In this document: positions 27,718 to 35,052 of the stretch, one piece after another | Numbering within the stretch: position 1 is the stretch's first letter | How the letters are laid out: each line of letters starts with the position of its first letter | Source of the DNA: Flavonifractor sp. An10 | Lineage (GTDB): Bacteria; Bacillota; Clostridia; Oscillospirales; Oscillospiraceae | NCBI RefSeq assembly: GCF_002161215.1 | Contig: NZ_NFMB01000006.1 | Coordinates: 248,001-312,000 of the forward strand | Length of the DNA: 64,000 nucleotides | Reading direction: 5' to 3' | Notes under the pieces: model-generated | Databases searched by the model: none | Told to the model about the DNA's origin: nothing | What the model saw: the letters and a program-made list of their open reading frames with translations, nothing else | Translations under genes and position numbers: made by a program

Positions 27718-28125
27718 ATGGCGGATCAGGCCACCTTCTACCTGGAGATCATCACCCCCGAGCGGCAGTTCTACATCGGCCAGGCCGAGGCCCTGATCAT
27801 CCCCATCGTGGACGGGGAGATGGGCATCTACCCCGGCCATGAGCCGGTGGTCTCCGCCATCGAGCCCGGGGAGCTGCGCTTCAAGCACGACGGGGTGTGG
27901 ACTCCCGCCGCCGTGGGGGCGGGCTTCGTGGAGATCAAGCCCGACTATGTGATCCTCCTGGTGGGCTTTGCCGAGCACCCGGAGGAGATCGACCGCAAGC
28001 GGGCCGAGGCCGCCAAGCAGCGGGCGGAGGAGCGCCTGCGCCAGAAGCAGAGCATCCACGAGTACTACCACTCCAAGGCCGCCCTGGCCCGGGCCATGGC
28101 CCGGCTGAAAACCAAGCACGAGTGA
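27718..28125 (+). CDS. atpC: F1Fo ATP synthase subunit epsilon
   Basis: A 135-residue regulatory stalk subunit. N-terminal beta barrel (FYLEIITPERQFYIGQAEALIIPIVDGEMGIYPGHEP) and a two-helix C-terminal domain (AEAAKQRAEERLRQKQ). ATG immediately follows the atpD stop. Last gene of the operon. Confidence 0.95.
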   Translation: MADQATFYLEIITPERQFYIGQAEALIIPIVDGEMGIYPGHEPVVSAIEPGELRFKHDGVWTPAAVGAGFVEIKPDYVILLVGFAEHPEEIDRKRAEAAKQRAEERLRQKQSIHEYYHSKAALARAMARLKTKHE

Positions 28126-28127
28126 CG

Positions 28128-28163
28128 CAAGAGGCGCACCGCCGGCCGGCGGTGCGCCTCTTG
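28128..28163 (+). terminator. atp operon terminator
   Basis: Perfect 16-bp stem (28128-28143 / 28148-28163), loop GGCC, right after the atpC stop; T-poor tail (TTGCC). Confidence 0.75.
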
Positions 28164-28185
28164 TTGCCTATGTTATAGGGCCGGG

Positions 28186-29436
28186 CTACTCAAACACGGC
28201 CTGGGTGATGTCGATGGGCTGCCGGCACAGGTTGTCGATGTCCGTGCCGTTGCCGGAGAACAGACTGTCCTGGAAGTTCAGGGTCAAGTCGGTGGGCACC
28301 CGCTCCAGCAGCACGGCGGTGCCGTTGTCCACAAAGCGGTTGTCGTTGTACATGCTGTGGCTGGCCGCGCCCTCCTCGCTGTTGAAGTGGAAGCCGATCT
28401 CATTGTCCGCCAGGGTGCAGCCGATCACATTCACCCAGGCGTCGCCGTAGCCCAGCACGCCGGTTTTCCAGCCGGTGAAGGTACAGTCCTCCACCCACAG
28501 CCTGGCGGAGGCGGAGATCCCCACACCGCCGTCTCCCACAAAGTCGATGCCCTGGATATAGGTGATCCACGAGTCCCGGGAGGCCACCCGCAGGGTGCCG
28601 GTAAAGGTGGTGCGGCGGCCGTTTTCCTCGCTGCCGTAGAGATTGATGGGCCGCTCCTCCATCACCAGGCTCCCCTCGTAGGTCACCGGGGGCAGAAAGA
28701 GGTTGAGTTTGTCGTAGGGCTCCGCCGTCTCCGCCAGTTCATCCACCAGGGCCTGGAGGTCGGCCAGGGTCTCCATGGGCGCGTCCTCCGGATGGTAGTT
28801 GTAAGTGTGGATGAGGGCGACATGGAGCTCCTGCCGCAGGCGGATGGTGTCCCCGTTGGTCATGTGCAGCGTCCACACCATCTGGGCGGTATAGTCGTCC
28901 CGGGCGGTGAAGTCCACCAGGCTCACCAGGGCCGCATCGGGGGCGGCGCTGTGGGGGGCGGGCGCCGAGCAGGACACCGTGCCCAGCGATTCGTCCAGCG
29001 GCAGCAGCTCCGCGGTGGCCGAGTCCACCTTCTGAAGGAAGAGCTGGCCCGCGTCGGCCCCGCTGTCGGTGTGGTTGATATACAGGCGGGAGGGGACACG
29101 GTAGGGCTCCCCCTCCGCGGCGTGGAAGCTCTGCTCCGCCAGGGCCTCATAGCGGTTTTCCGGGAGGGCCAGCACCAGCTGATAGGTGCCGTCGGCGTCG
29201 GTGTACACCACCTCACCCACCCCGTCATAGACCCGGGGCCGGGTGAGCAGAAAGACGGCCAAAACGGCGGCGGCCAGCACCGCCGAAAAGAGGAGGGCGC
29301 GGAGCACGCGCCGCCCCCTCAGGCTGGGAGGCTCCACCGCGGTGCGCCGGTTGATGCTCCCGGCACAGAAGGGGCAGAAGGACGCCTCCTCCGGCAGGGC
29401 GGCCCCGCAGCGGGGACAGCGTTGATTCCGTTCCAT
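28186..29436 (-). CDS. zinc-ribbon, single-pass membrane protein with beta-helix repeats
   Basis: A 416-residue protein of unknown function. An N-terminal four-cysteine zinc ribbon (CPRCGAALPEEASFCPFC, residues 6-23) is followed by a membrane span at about 47-68 (ALLFSAVLAAAVLAVFLL) and an extracytoplasmic domain. From about residue 265 the pattern of short strands (TFTGTLRVASRDSWITYIQGIDF, VEDCTFTGWKTG, IGCTLADNEIGFHF, DNRFVDNG) is that of a right-handed parallel beta-helix. ATG 29436 has GGGGGAGGA upstream. It lies 11 bases after a Ser/Thr kinase gene on the same strand, so it may be a substrate or surface output of that kinase. Confidence 0.75.
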   Translation of the reverse strand: MERNQRCPRCGAALPEEASFCPFCAGSINRRTAVEPPSLRGRRVLRALLFSAVLAAAVLAVFLLTRPRVYDGVGEVVYTDADGTYQLVLALPENRYEALAEQSFHAAEGEPYRVPSRLYINHTDSGADAGQLFLQKVDSATAELLPLDESLGTVSCSAPAPHSAAPDAALVSLVDFTARDDYTAQMVWTLHMTNGDTIRLRQELHVALIHTYNYHPEDAPMETLADLQALVDELAETAEPYDKLNLFLPPVTYEGSLVMEERPINLYGSEENGRRTTFTGTLRVASRDSWITYIQGIDFVGDGGVGISASARLWVEDCTFTGWKTGVLGYGDAWVNVIGCTLADNEIGFHFNSEEGAASHSMYNDNRFVDNGTAVLLERVPTDLTLNFQDSLFSGNGTDIDNLCRQPIDITQAVFE

Positions 29437-29447
29437 GTCCTCCCCCC

Positions 29448-30185
29448 TCAAAGCGCCTCCATGAGACGCAGCACGTTGAGGTACCGCCGGGCGGGGTTGA
29501 CCCGGGTGCACCGCTCCACCACCCGGCCCAGCCGGCCCTCGGCCTGTCTCTGGGAGGGGTGCTGCCCGGTGAGCATCACGTTGATCAGGATGCCCAGGGC
29601 GTAGATGTCGGCCCGCCGGTCGGTCTGGGACAGGCCGTACTGTTCCGGCGCCGCGAAGCCGGCGGTGCCCAGAATCTGGGTGTTGCTCTCCAGCTCCGGC
29701 TTGTGGAGGCGGGCAGCGTCGAAGTCGATGAGCACCGCCTCATCCCCCCGGAGAATCACGTTTTCCGGCTTCACGTCCCGGTGGACGGCCCCCAGGGAGT
29801 GGAGCACCCACAGGGCCCGGCACAGCTGCCGGGCGGTCTTGCGCACCTCCTCCGGCGTGAACAGGGCCTCCCGCAGCAGGAAGTCCAGGGTGTCCCCCTG
29901 GACGTATTCCTCCAGCACCAGGCTCCTGACACCCTCCCCCGGGCGGGCGTCCACCGCCACCTCCAGCGTCTCGGGCAGGTTGGGGCAGCTGTAGTCCAGC
30001 AGCTTCCGGTACACCTCCGCCTCCCCGCTGTACCGCCGCAGGATGAACCGCCGCCCCGTGGCCCGGTGGCGGATGAGGCGCACGCTGCCCCGGCCGCTCT
30101 GCTTGAGCAGCCTGACCTCCTCATATTCCGTCCGCAGGACATTGTCCAGCCATTGGTAAATGCCGACCGCCCCCAAAAATTGCAA
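29448..30185 (-). CDS. small Ser/Thr protein kinase-like protein
   Basis: A compact, 245-residue Hanks-type kinase fold without a membrane anchor. Catalytic loop VHRDVKPENVIL, metal-binding DFDAAR (DFG with Gly changed to Ala), APEQYG in the activation segment and RADIYALGILI (Asp of subdomain IX). The usual strand-3 lysine is not obvious: the position reads FILRRYSGEAEVYRKL, with Arg. The nucleotide-binding loop is also poor in glycine (KQSGRGSVR). Start is uncertain: TTG at 30185 gives the listed length and lacks a strong ribosome-binding site. It forms a pair with the beta-helix protein gene and is divergent from an HTH gene. Confidence 0.75.
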   Translation of the reverse strand: MQFLGAVGIYQWLDNVLRTEYEEVRLLKQSGRGSVRLIRHRATGRRFILRRYSGEAEVYRKLLDYSCPNLPETLEVAVDARPGEGVRSLVLEEYVQGDTLDFLLREALFTPEEVRKTARQLCRALWVLHSLGAVHRDVKPENVILRGDEAVLIDFDAARLHKPELESNTQILGTAGFAAPEQYGLSQTDRRADIYALGILINVMLTGQHPSQRQAEGRLGRVVERCTRVNPARRYLNVLRLMEAL

Positions 30186-30276
30186 GCCCTATGCTGGGCG
30201 CATATTGTATCCGGCTTCTGAATGCTGTAAAGTTAGTATATACAATTCGCCAGTAAAAGTAAAGGGAGGAACGCAT

Positions 30277-30702
30277 GTGGAACGGAAATCCACCGGGCAG
30301 CTCAATCAGGAGCTGATGCAGGCGTCCAGCCTGGGGGAATATGTCAGTGAAAACCGGGATGCCTTTTCGGAGCAGGCCGTCTCCCAGCTGCTGTCAGAGC
30401 TCTACGAAAAAAAGTCCATCTCCAAGGCCGCCCTGGCCCGGCGGGCGGGCATGAGCGAGGTCTACCTCCACCAGGTGTTCTCCGGCCGGCGCAGCCCCTC
30501 CCGGGATCGGCTGCTCTGCCTGTGCCTGGGGCTGGAGGCCACCCTGGAGGAGACCCAGGAGCTGCTGCGGCAGGCCGGCTTCGCCCAGCTCTATCCCCGC
30601 CACAAGCGGGACGCCGTCATCAGCTACGGCCTGGTGCACGGCATCTCCCTGGGGGAGATCAACGACCGGCTGTTTGTGGAAAATGAAAAGACGCTCTTTT
30701 GA
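30277..30702 (+). CDS. XRE-family helix-turn-helix protein
   Basis: A 141-residue DNA-binding protein. The HTH lies at about residues 49-100 (KSISKAALARRAGMSEVYLHQVFSGRRSPSRDRLLCLCLGL), followed by a C-terminal helical part ending in YGLVHGISLGEINDRLF. The start is GTG 30277, 7-8 bases after GGGAGG; the overlapping ATG at 30275 is out of frame. It is divergent from the kinase gene, with the promoters in the 90-base AT-richer gap. A role in regulating the kinase/beta-helix pair is plausible but unproven. Confidence 0.8.
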   Translation: MERKSTGQLNQELMQASSLGEYVSENRDAFSEQAVSQLLSELYEKKSISKAALARRAGMSEVYLHQVFSGRRSPSRDRLLCLCLGLEATLEETQELLRQAGFAQLYPRHKRDAVISYGLVHGISLGEINDRLFVENEKTLF

Positions 30703-30711
30703 ACGCGTGCA

Positions 30712-30746
30712 GGGGCGGCCCGGCGGATTTTGCGCCGGGCCGCCCT
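30712..30746 (+). terminator. terminator of the HTH gene
   Basis: 13-bp GC stem (30713-30725 / 30733-30745) with loop GATTTTG followed by TTG. Confidence 0.65.
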
Positions 30747-30801
30747 TGTGCGGCGGGGGACGGCGTGCTATACTGGGGAAAAAGAAAAGGAGGCTCCGCC
30801 T

Positions 30802-31716
30802 ATGCGCATTGCCAACACCCTGCCCGAGCTGATCGGGCGCACCCCCCTGCTCCGGCTGGAGCGGTTCGCCCCCGGCGGCGGCTTGCTTGCCAAGCTGGAG
30901 AGCTTCAATCCCCTGTCCTCCGCCAAGGATCGGGCGGGGCTGTACATGATCCGCGACGCCGAGGAGCGGGGCATCCTGCGCCCCGGCGCGGTGATCGTGG
31001 AGCCCACCAGCGGCAACACCGGCGTGGCCCTGGCCTACATCGGGCGCCTGCGGGGCTACCGGGTGGTGCTCACCATGCCGGAGACCATGAGCGCCGAGCG
31101 CCGCGCCCTGCTCTCCGCCCTGGGGGCGGAGCTGGTGCTCACCGACGGGGCAAAGGGCATGGCCGGGGCCATCGACAAGGCCAATGAGCTGCTGGAGACC
31201 ACCCCCGGCGCCTGGATGCCCGACCAGTTCAACAACCCGGCCAACGCCCGGGCCCACTACGAGACCACCGGCCCCGAGCTGTGGGAGGACACCGAGGGGA
31301 ACGTGGACGTGCTGGTGGCCGCTGTGGGCTCCGGCGGCACCATCACCGGCACTGGCCGCTACCTCAAGGAGCAGAACCCGGCCGTCCGCGTGGTGGCGGT
31401 TGAGCCCGCCGAGTCCCCCGTCCTCTCCGGCGGCAGGCCGGGGCCCCACAAGATCCAGGGCATCGGTGCGGGCTTTGTCCCCGGCACCCTGGAGCTGTCC
31501 GTGGTGGACGAGATCATGACCGTCACCGGCGACGAGGCCTACGCCGCCGCCCGGGAACTGGCCCGCAGCGAGGGGGTGCTGGCCGGCGTGTCCTCCGGCG
31601 CGGCGGCCCACGCCGCCCGGGCCCTCTCCTGCCGGCCGGACATGGCGGGGAAGACCATCGCCGTGATCCTCCCCGACACCGGGGAGCGGTACCTCTCCGC
31701 CGGGCTGTTCGGCTGA
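30802..31716 (+). CDS. cysK: cysteine synthase A (O-acetylserine sulfhydrylase)
   Basis: PLP enzyme making cysteine from O-acetylserine and sulfide. 304 residues with PLP lysine in FNPLSSAKDRAG (SAKDR in place of the commoner SVKDR), PTSGNTGVALA, GSGGTITGTGRYLKE and VSSGAAAHAA. ATG 30802 has AAAAGGAGG upstream. It is convergent with the Rrf2-family regulator gene, sharing a terminator; regulators of this type (CymR, IscR) control cysteine and Fe-S metabolism. Confidence 0.93.
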   Translation: MRIANTLPELIGRTPLLRLERFAPGGGLLAKLESFNPLSSAKDRAGLYMIRDAEERGILRPGAVIVEPTSGNTGVALAYIGRLRGYRVVLTMPETMSAERRALLSALGAELVLTDGAKGMAGAIDKANELLETTPGAWMPDQFNNPANARAHYETTGPELWEDTEGNVDVLVAAVGSGGTITGTGRYLKEQNPAVRVVAVEPAESPVLSGGRPGPHKIQGIGAGFVPGTLELSVVDEIMTVTGDEAYAAARELARSEGVLAGVSSGAAAHAARALSCRPDMAGKTIAVILPDTGERYLSAGLFG

Positions 31717-31729
31717 CGGGCGCAGACAG

Positions 31730-31768
31730 CAAAATCCCCGCCACGGCTATGCCGTGGCGGGGATTTTG
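31730..31768. terminator. bidirectional terminator, cysK / Rrf2
   Basis: Perfect 18-bp stem (31730-31747 ... 31751-31768) flanked by A and T runs between convergent genes. Confidence 0.85.
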
Positions 31769-31775
31769 GACTGTT

Positions 31776-32213
31776 TTACGCGGTTTCGCCGCCGCATTTG
31801 TCGTGATACCGGTTTACCAGATCCGCCAGGGTCAGGTGATCCACCACACCGGAGACGGCGGCCTGGATCTGCTGCCACACCTCCATGGTGACGCACCGGT
31901 CGGCCCGGCCGCAGCGGCAGGTGTCGTCCTGATCCACACAGCTCACCGGGGCCAGGTTGCCCTCCAGCACCCGCAGGATCTCCCCCACGGTGTACTCCTC
32001 CGGCTCCCGGGTCAGCAGGTAGCCGCCGCCGGCCCCCCGCACCGAGCGCACCAGGCCCGCCCGGGAGAGCTGGGTCACGATCTGCTCCAGGTATTTATCC
32101 GAGATCTCCTGCCGCTGGGCCACGTCCCGCAGGGGCACCGCCGCGCCGTGGCTGTTCAGGGCGATGTCCAGCATCAGGCGCAGGGCGTAGCGGCCCTTCG
32201 TGGAAATTTTCAT
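31776..32213 (-). CDS. Rrf2-family regulator (IscR/CymR type)
   Basis: A 145-residue winged-helix regulator: MKISTKGRYALRLMLDIAL, DVAQRQEISDKYLEQIVTQLSRAGLVRSVRGAGGGYLL. Cysteines CVDQDDTCRCGRADRC (about 92-107) are spaced in a way that could bind an Fe-S cluster, which favours IscR-like sensing over CymR, which has no such set. ATG 32213 has AAAGGTGG upstream. Candidate targets are its own promoter, cysK (convergent neighbour) and nifS-iscU at 6.4 kb. Confidence 0.88.
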   Translation of the reverse strand: MKISTKGRYALRLMLDIALNSHGAAVPLRDVAQRQEISDKYLEQIVTQLSRAGLVRSVRGAGGGYLLTREPEEYTVGEILRVLEGNLAPVSCVDQDDTCRCGRADRCVTMEVWQQIQAAVSGVVDHLTLADLVNRYHDKCGGETA

Positions 32214-32237
32214 GCCTATCCCACCTTTTCTGACAAT

Positions 32238-32266
32238 ATAATACCATAATAGAGGTAGGAAATCAA
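32238..32266 (-). promoter_or_regulatory. Rrf2 gene promoter with internal inverted repeat
   Basis: Minus-strand TTGATT (complement of 32261-32266), 17-bp spacer, TATTAT (complement of 32238-32243). An inverted repeat TACC-N8-GGTA (32242-32257) overlaps the -10 and spacer, a good position for autorepression. Confidence 0.65.
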
Positions 32267-32279
32267 GGATAATTTCCTC

Positions 32280-32308
32280 TTGACTTTCACACCAAAACGT
32301 GCTAAAGT
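32280..32308 (+). promoter_or_regulatory. promoter of the aroF leader
   Basis: TTGACT (32280-32285), 17-bp spacer, TAAAGT (32303-32308), back to back with the Rrf2 promoter. Confidence 0.65.
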
Positions 32309-32336
32309 CTCTCACAAGAAGGAGTGTGACCCGTTC

Positions 32337-32408
32337 ATGCGCAAGGCCATCGGTTATGAGTACGGCTATTACCGCTATTACGATAGCGGTGCTTTTGCCT
32401 GCCCATAA
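32337..32408 (+). CDS. tyrosine-rich leader peptide (23 aa)
   Basis: Short ORF with AAGAAGGAG upstream. It encodes 23 residues of which six of the nine at positions 7-15 are Tyr (GYEYGYYRYY), with one Phe at position 20. Six clustered Tyr codons just before a hairpin/terminator and a DAHP synthase gene are the mark of a ribosome-mediated attenuation peptide sensing charged tRNA-Tyr. The peptide itself probably has no other job. The ORF is too short for default gene finding. Confidence 0.85.
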   Translation: MRKAIGYEYGYYRYYDSGAFACP

Positions 32409-32487
32409 CCGGCCAGCCAGGGAACCCGGGACACTCTGCACAGAGTTCATGGAACCCGCGGCCGCCTTTGGGCGGACGCGGGTTTTT
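32351..32487 (+). promoter_or_regulatory. tyrosine attenuator of aroF-tyrA
   Basis: Within the leader-peptide gene, an 8-bp hairpin (32371-32378/32383-32390) nests inside an 8-bp stem (32351-32358/32404-32411). A small hairpin CTCTG/CAGAG follows near 32434-32445. The terminator is a long GC stem, arms 32453-32466 and 32471-32484, then TTTTTT. AACCC at 32423-32427 repeats the 5' terminator arm and could compete for GGGTT at 32480-32484 (proposed, not resolved). A ribosome paused on the Tyr codons would disturb the upstream stems. Confidence 0.8.
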
Positions 32488-32519
32488 TGTTTTTGGAATT
32501 TGGAAAGGAGTTTTGGAAT

Positions 32520-33536
32520 ATGGTCGTCATTATGAAGCGGGAGTTCACCCCTGAGCAGCTGGAGGCCGCCATTCACACCATGGAGGAGGGCGGCGTCAAG
32601 GTCATGGTGTCCAAGGGGGCGGAGACCACCATCCTGGGCGCGGAGGGCAATGCCGAGCACATCGACCAGGAGAAGCTGTCCCTGCTGCCCGGCGTGGATC
32701 GGGTCATGCGGGTCACCGAGCCCTACAAGAAGTCCAACCGGAAGTACCACCCGGAGGACTCGGTGATCGACCTGGGCGGCGGCGCCGCCGTGGGCGGCAA
32801 AAAGCTGGCGGTGATCGCCGGGCCCTGCTCGGTGGAGAGCGAGGAGCAGATCGTGGCCGTGGCCAGGGCCGTGAAGGCCAGCGGTGCCGCCGCCCTGCGC
32901 GGAGGCGCCTTCAAGCCCCGCACCTCCCCCTACTCCTTCCAGGGCATGGGCAACGACGGCATCCGCCTGCTCCAGGAGGCCAAGGCGGCCACCGGCCTGC
33001 CCATTGTCACCGAGATCATGTCCACCGACAACGTGGAGATGTTCGAGATGTGCGTGGACGTGATCCAGGTGGGGGCGCGGAACATGCAGAACTTCGACCT
33101 TTTGAAGCAGCTGGGCAAGACCTCCAAACCCATCCTGCTCAAGCGGGGATTGTCCTCCACCATCGAGGAGTGGCTCATGAGCGCGGAGTACATCATGGCC
33201 GGCGGCAACAACAAGGTGATCCTCTGCGAGCGGGGCATCCGCACCTTTGAGACCTTCACCCGCAACACCCTGGATCTCTCCGCCGTGCTGGCGGTGAAGC
33301 AGCTGTCCCACCTGCCGGTGGTGGTGGATCCCTCCCACGCCTGCGGCAAGGCGTGGATGGTGGAGCGGATGAGCATGGCGGCCATCGCCGCCGGGGCCGA
33401 CGGCCTGCTCATCGAGGTGCACAACGACCCGCCCCACGCCCTGTGCGACGGGGCCCAGTCCATCACCCCGGAGCAGTTCGACGCCCTCATGGGCAGGCTG
33501 GCCCAGCTGGCCCCCTGCGCCGGCCGGGAGCTGTAA
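32520..33536 (+). CDS. aroF: 3-deoxy-7-phosphoheptulonate (DAHP) synthase, type I-beta
   Basis: First step of aromatic synthesis: PEP + erythrose-4-phosphate to DAHP. It has 338 residues, the same architecture as the Thermotoga-type enzyme. A ferredoxin/ACT-like N-terminal domain (about 1-75, KREFTPEQLEAAIHTMEEGG), which confers Tyr/Phe feedback in characterised members, precedes the barrel with GPCSVES, FKPRTSPYSFQGMG, LLKRGLSSTIEEWL and VVVDPSHACGKA. ATG 32520 has GGAAAGGAG upstream. Expression is governed by the Tyr leader, and tyrA lies downstream. Confidence 0.95.
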   Translation: MVVIMKREFTPEQLEAAIHTMEEGGVKVMVSKGAETTILGAEGNAEHIDQEKLSLLPGVDRVMRVTEPYKKSNRKYHPEDSVIDLGGGAAVGGKKLAVIAGPCSVESEEQIVAVARAVKASGAAALRGGAFKPRTSPYSFQGMGNDGIRLLQEAKAATGLPIVTEIMSTDNVEMFEMCVDVIQVGARNMQNFDLLKQLGKTSKPILLKRGLSSTIEEWLMSAEYIMAGGNNKVILCERGIRTFETFTRNTLDLSAVLAVKQLSHLPVVVDPSHACGKAWMVERMSMAAIAAGADGLLIEVHNDPPHALCDGAQSITPEQFDALMGRLAQLAPCAGREL

Positions 33537-33566
33537 CTGGGGACAGACCGCTCACGGCTCTGAATC

Positions 33567-33595
33567 GTAGGGCGGGGGCTCGCCCCCGCCGGTCA
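33567..33595. repeat. GC palindrome between aroF and tyrA
   Basis: GGCGGGGGctcGCCCCCGCC hairpin (about 33571-33590) of the REP-like type; no T-run, so probably not a terminator of the operon. Confidence 0.6.
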
Positions 33596-33608
33596 GGAGG
33601 AATGGTAT

Positions 33609-34469
33609 ATGAAACGCACCCTTGTCATTGTGGGCCTGGGCCTCATTGGCGGCTCGCTGGCCCTGGCCCTGAAGGGCTTTGAGGATTTTGAGATCGTGGG
33701 CGTGGACGTGTCCCAGCCCACGCTGCGCTATGCCGCCGAGCACGGGGTGGGCGACCGGGTCACGGAAAAGGCCGCCGACGTGGTGCCCAAGGCCGACGTG
33801 GTGGCCCTGGCCCTCCACCCCCAGGGAATCGTGGACTTCCTGGCCCAGTACAGGGAGCAGTTCAAGCCTGGGGCCCTAGTGTGGGACGTGTGCGGCATCA
33901 AGACCGCCATTCTGGAGGCGGCGGAGGTGCTGCCGGACACGGTGGACTTCATCGGCTGCCACCCCATGGCGGGCACCGAGTTCTCCGGTGTGGAGCACGC
34001 CTTTGCCGAGATGTTCCGGGGCTCCCACTTCCTGCTGGTGCCCCGGGAGCGCAGCAAACCGGAGCACATCGCCCTGCTGGAACGGCTGGCGGAGTACATC
34101 GGCTGCAAGGACGTGTGCCGCACCACGGCGGAGGCCCACGACGCCCTGATCGCCTACACCAGCCAGGTGATGCACATCATCGCCGTGGCGGTGTGCGACG
34201 ACCCGGAGCTGTTCGACTGCCGGGGCTTTGAGGGCTCCTCCTTCCGTGGCTGCACCCGGGTGGCCGCCCTGGATGTGGGGCTTTGGACTCAGCTGTTCTC
34301 CCTCAACCGGCCCGCCCTGCTCTCGGTGCTGGACCGGCTGCTGGGCAACCTCCAGGCCTACCGGGACACCCTGGCCTCCGGCGACCGGGATGCCCTGGCG
34401 GACAAGCTGGCCCACTCCGCCGCCCGCAAGCGGCAGATGGATCTGCCCGGCCCGGATTTATTGGAATAG
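33609..34469 (+). CDS. tyrA: prephenate dehydrogenase
   Basis: NAD(P)-dependent conversion of prephenate to 4-hydroxyphenylpyruvate, the tyrosine branch. It has 286 residues. Rossmann motif VGLGLIGGSLALALKG at the N-terminus, Asp at the end of strand 2 (VGVDVS), favouring NAD+, HPMAGTEFSG with the catalytic-region His, and a helical C-terminal half. No ACT domain, so feedback is left to aroF and the leader. ATG 33609 follows AGGAGGAAT. Confidence 0.93.
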   Translation: MKRTLVIVGLGLIGGSLALALKGFEDFEIVGVDVSQPTLRYAAEHGVGDRVTEKAADVVPKADVVALALHPQGIVDFLAQYREQFKPGALVWDVCGIKTAILEAAEVLPDTVDFIGCHPMAGTEFSGVEHAFAEMFRGSHFLLVPRERSKPEHIALLERLAEYIGCKDVCRTTAEAHDALIAYTSQVMHIIAVAVCDDPELFDCRGFEGSSFRGCTRVAALDVGLWTQLFSLNRPALLSVLDRLLGNLQAYRDTLASGDRDALADKLAHSAARKRQMDLPGPDLLE

Positions 34470-34480
34470 GGCGCAGGCAG

Positions 34481-34514
34481 CGGGGGCGGCCGCAGATGCG
34501 GCCGCCCCCGTTTT
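34481..34514 (+). terminator. aroF-tyrA terminator
   Basis: Perfect 13-bp GC stem (34481-34493 / 34498-34510), AGAT loop, then TTTT. Confidence 0.85.
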
Positions 34515-34524
34515 GATGTCCGCT

Positions 34525-34767
34525 CTATCGCAGCTCCCGGTAGAGGGCCGGGGCGTCTGCCTTGCCCACGTGCTCGGCCACGGAGAGCACCTCCACCTTC
34601 ACGGTGCGCTCCCCGAAGCGCAGCTCCAGCACGTCCCCCTCCTTCACGTCGTAGCTGGCCTTCACCGGCCTGCCGTTGGCGGTGACCCGCTGGTTGTCGC
34701 AGGCCTCGTTGGCCACGGTGCGCCTCTTGATCAGGCGGGAGACCTTCAGCCATTTGTCCAGTCGCAT
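34525..34767 (-). CDS. rqcP: S4-domain RNA-binding protein RqcP (YabO-like)
   Basis: An 80-residue S4 protein: MRLDKWLKVSRLIKRRTVANEAC followed by VTANGRPVKASYDVKEGDVLELRFG. It matches YabO/RqcP, which works with RqcH in alanine tailing of stalled nascent chains on 50S subunits. The start ATG 34767 has a poor ribosome-binding site (AAAGGA 10 bases off within AAAGGATTGTGGTTTT), whereas a duplicate of its first 17 codons at 34937-34987 has a good one. hup and mazG lie upstream on the same strand. Confidence 0.88.
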   Translation of the reverse strand: MRLDKWLKVSRLIKRRTVANEACDNQRVTANGRPVKASYDVKEGDVLELRFGERTVKVEVLSVAEHVGKADAPALYRELR

Positions 34768-34789
34768 AAAACCACAATCCTTTGGGAGT

Positions 34790-34936
34790 AAAATCGGCGC
34801 ACCGCGGCCTCCTTGGAAGGCCGCCGGCGGAAACCGCCGTGCAAGCGCGCCCGTCAGGGCGCCTTGCGGCCGCCGGAATTCACTTCCGGCGGCCCGGATG
34901 GAATCCGGGGCCCCCGCAAAATCAGGGATTTTGCGG
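34790..34936. repeat. GC-hairpin insert between rqcP and its duplicated 5' end
   Basis: Non-coding, almost all hairpins: GGCCGCCGG/CCGGCGG units, GCCGCCGGAA/TTCCGGCGGC (near 34870-34895), and GCAAAATC/GATTTTGC (34915-34935). Reads like an inserted repeat that split the rqcP leader. Confidence 0.5.
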
Positions 34937-34987
34937 GGTGCGCCTCTTGATCAGGCGGGAAACCTTCAGCCATTTGTCCAGCCGCAT
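34922..34987 (-). pseudogene. duplicated 5' fragment of rqcP
   Basis: Bases 34937-34987 repeat 34717-34767 with two differences in 51, both silent (Arg2 and Val9 third positions). The fragment encodes MRLDKWLKVSRLIKRRT then runs into non-homologous sequence and a stop (PQNP). It has GGAGGAATC before its ATG, better than that of the intact gene. Confidence 0.75.
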
Positions 34988-35004
34988 GATTCCTCCAAAA
35001 CCAC

Positions 35005-35032
35005 GGGGCCGCCGCGAACACGCGGCGGCCCC
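35005..35032 (-). terminator. hairpin after hup
   Basis: Perfect 12-bp GC stem (35005-35016/35021-35032). The minus strand continues GTGGTTTTGG, a weak T tract, so partial readthrough to rqcP is likely. Confidence 0.6.
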
Positions 35033-35052
35033 GGTATCATTACAAAACCTGC

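Noticed and set aside
32214-33437. N-terminal extension of the Rrf2 frame opposite aroF
   Set aside because: Antisense of aroF and its leader; the true Rrf2 start MKISTKGRYALR is at 32213.
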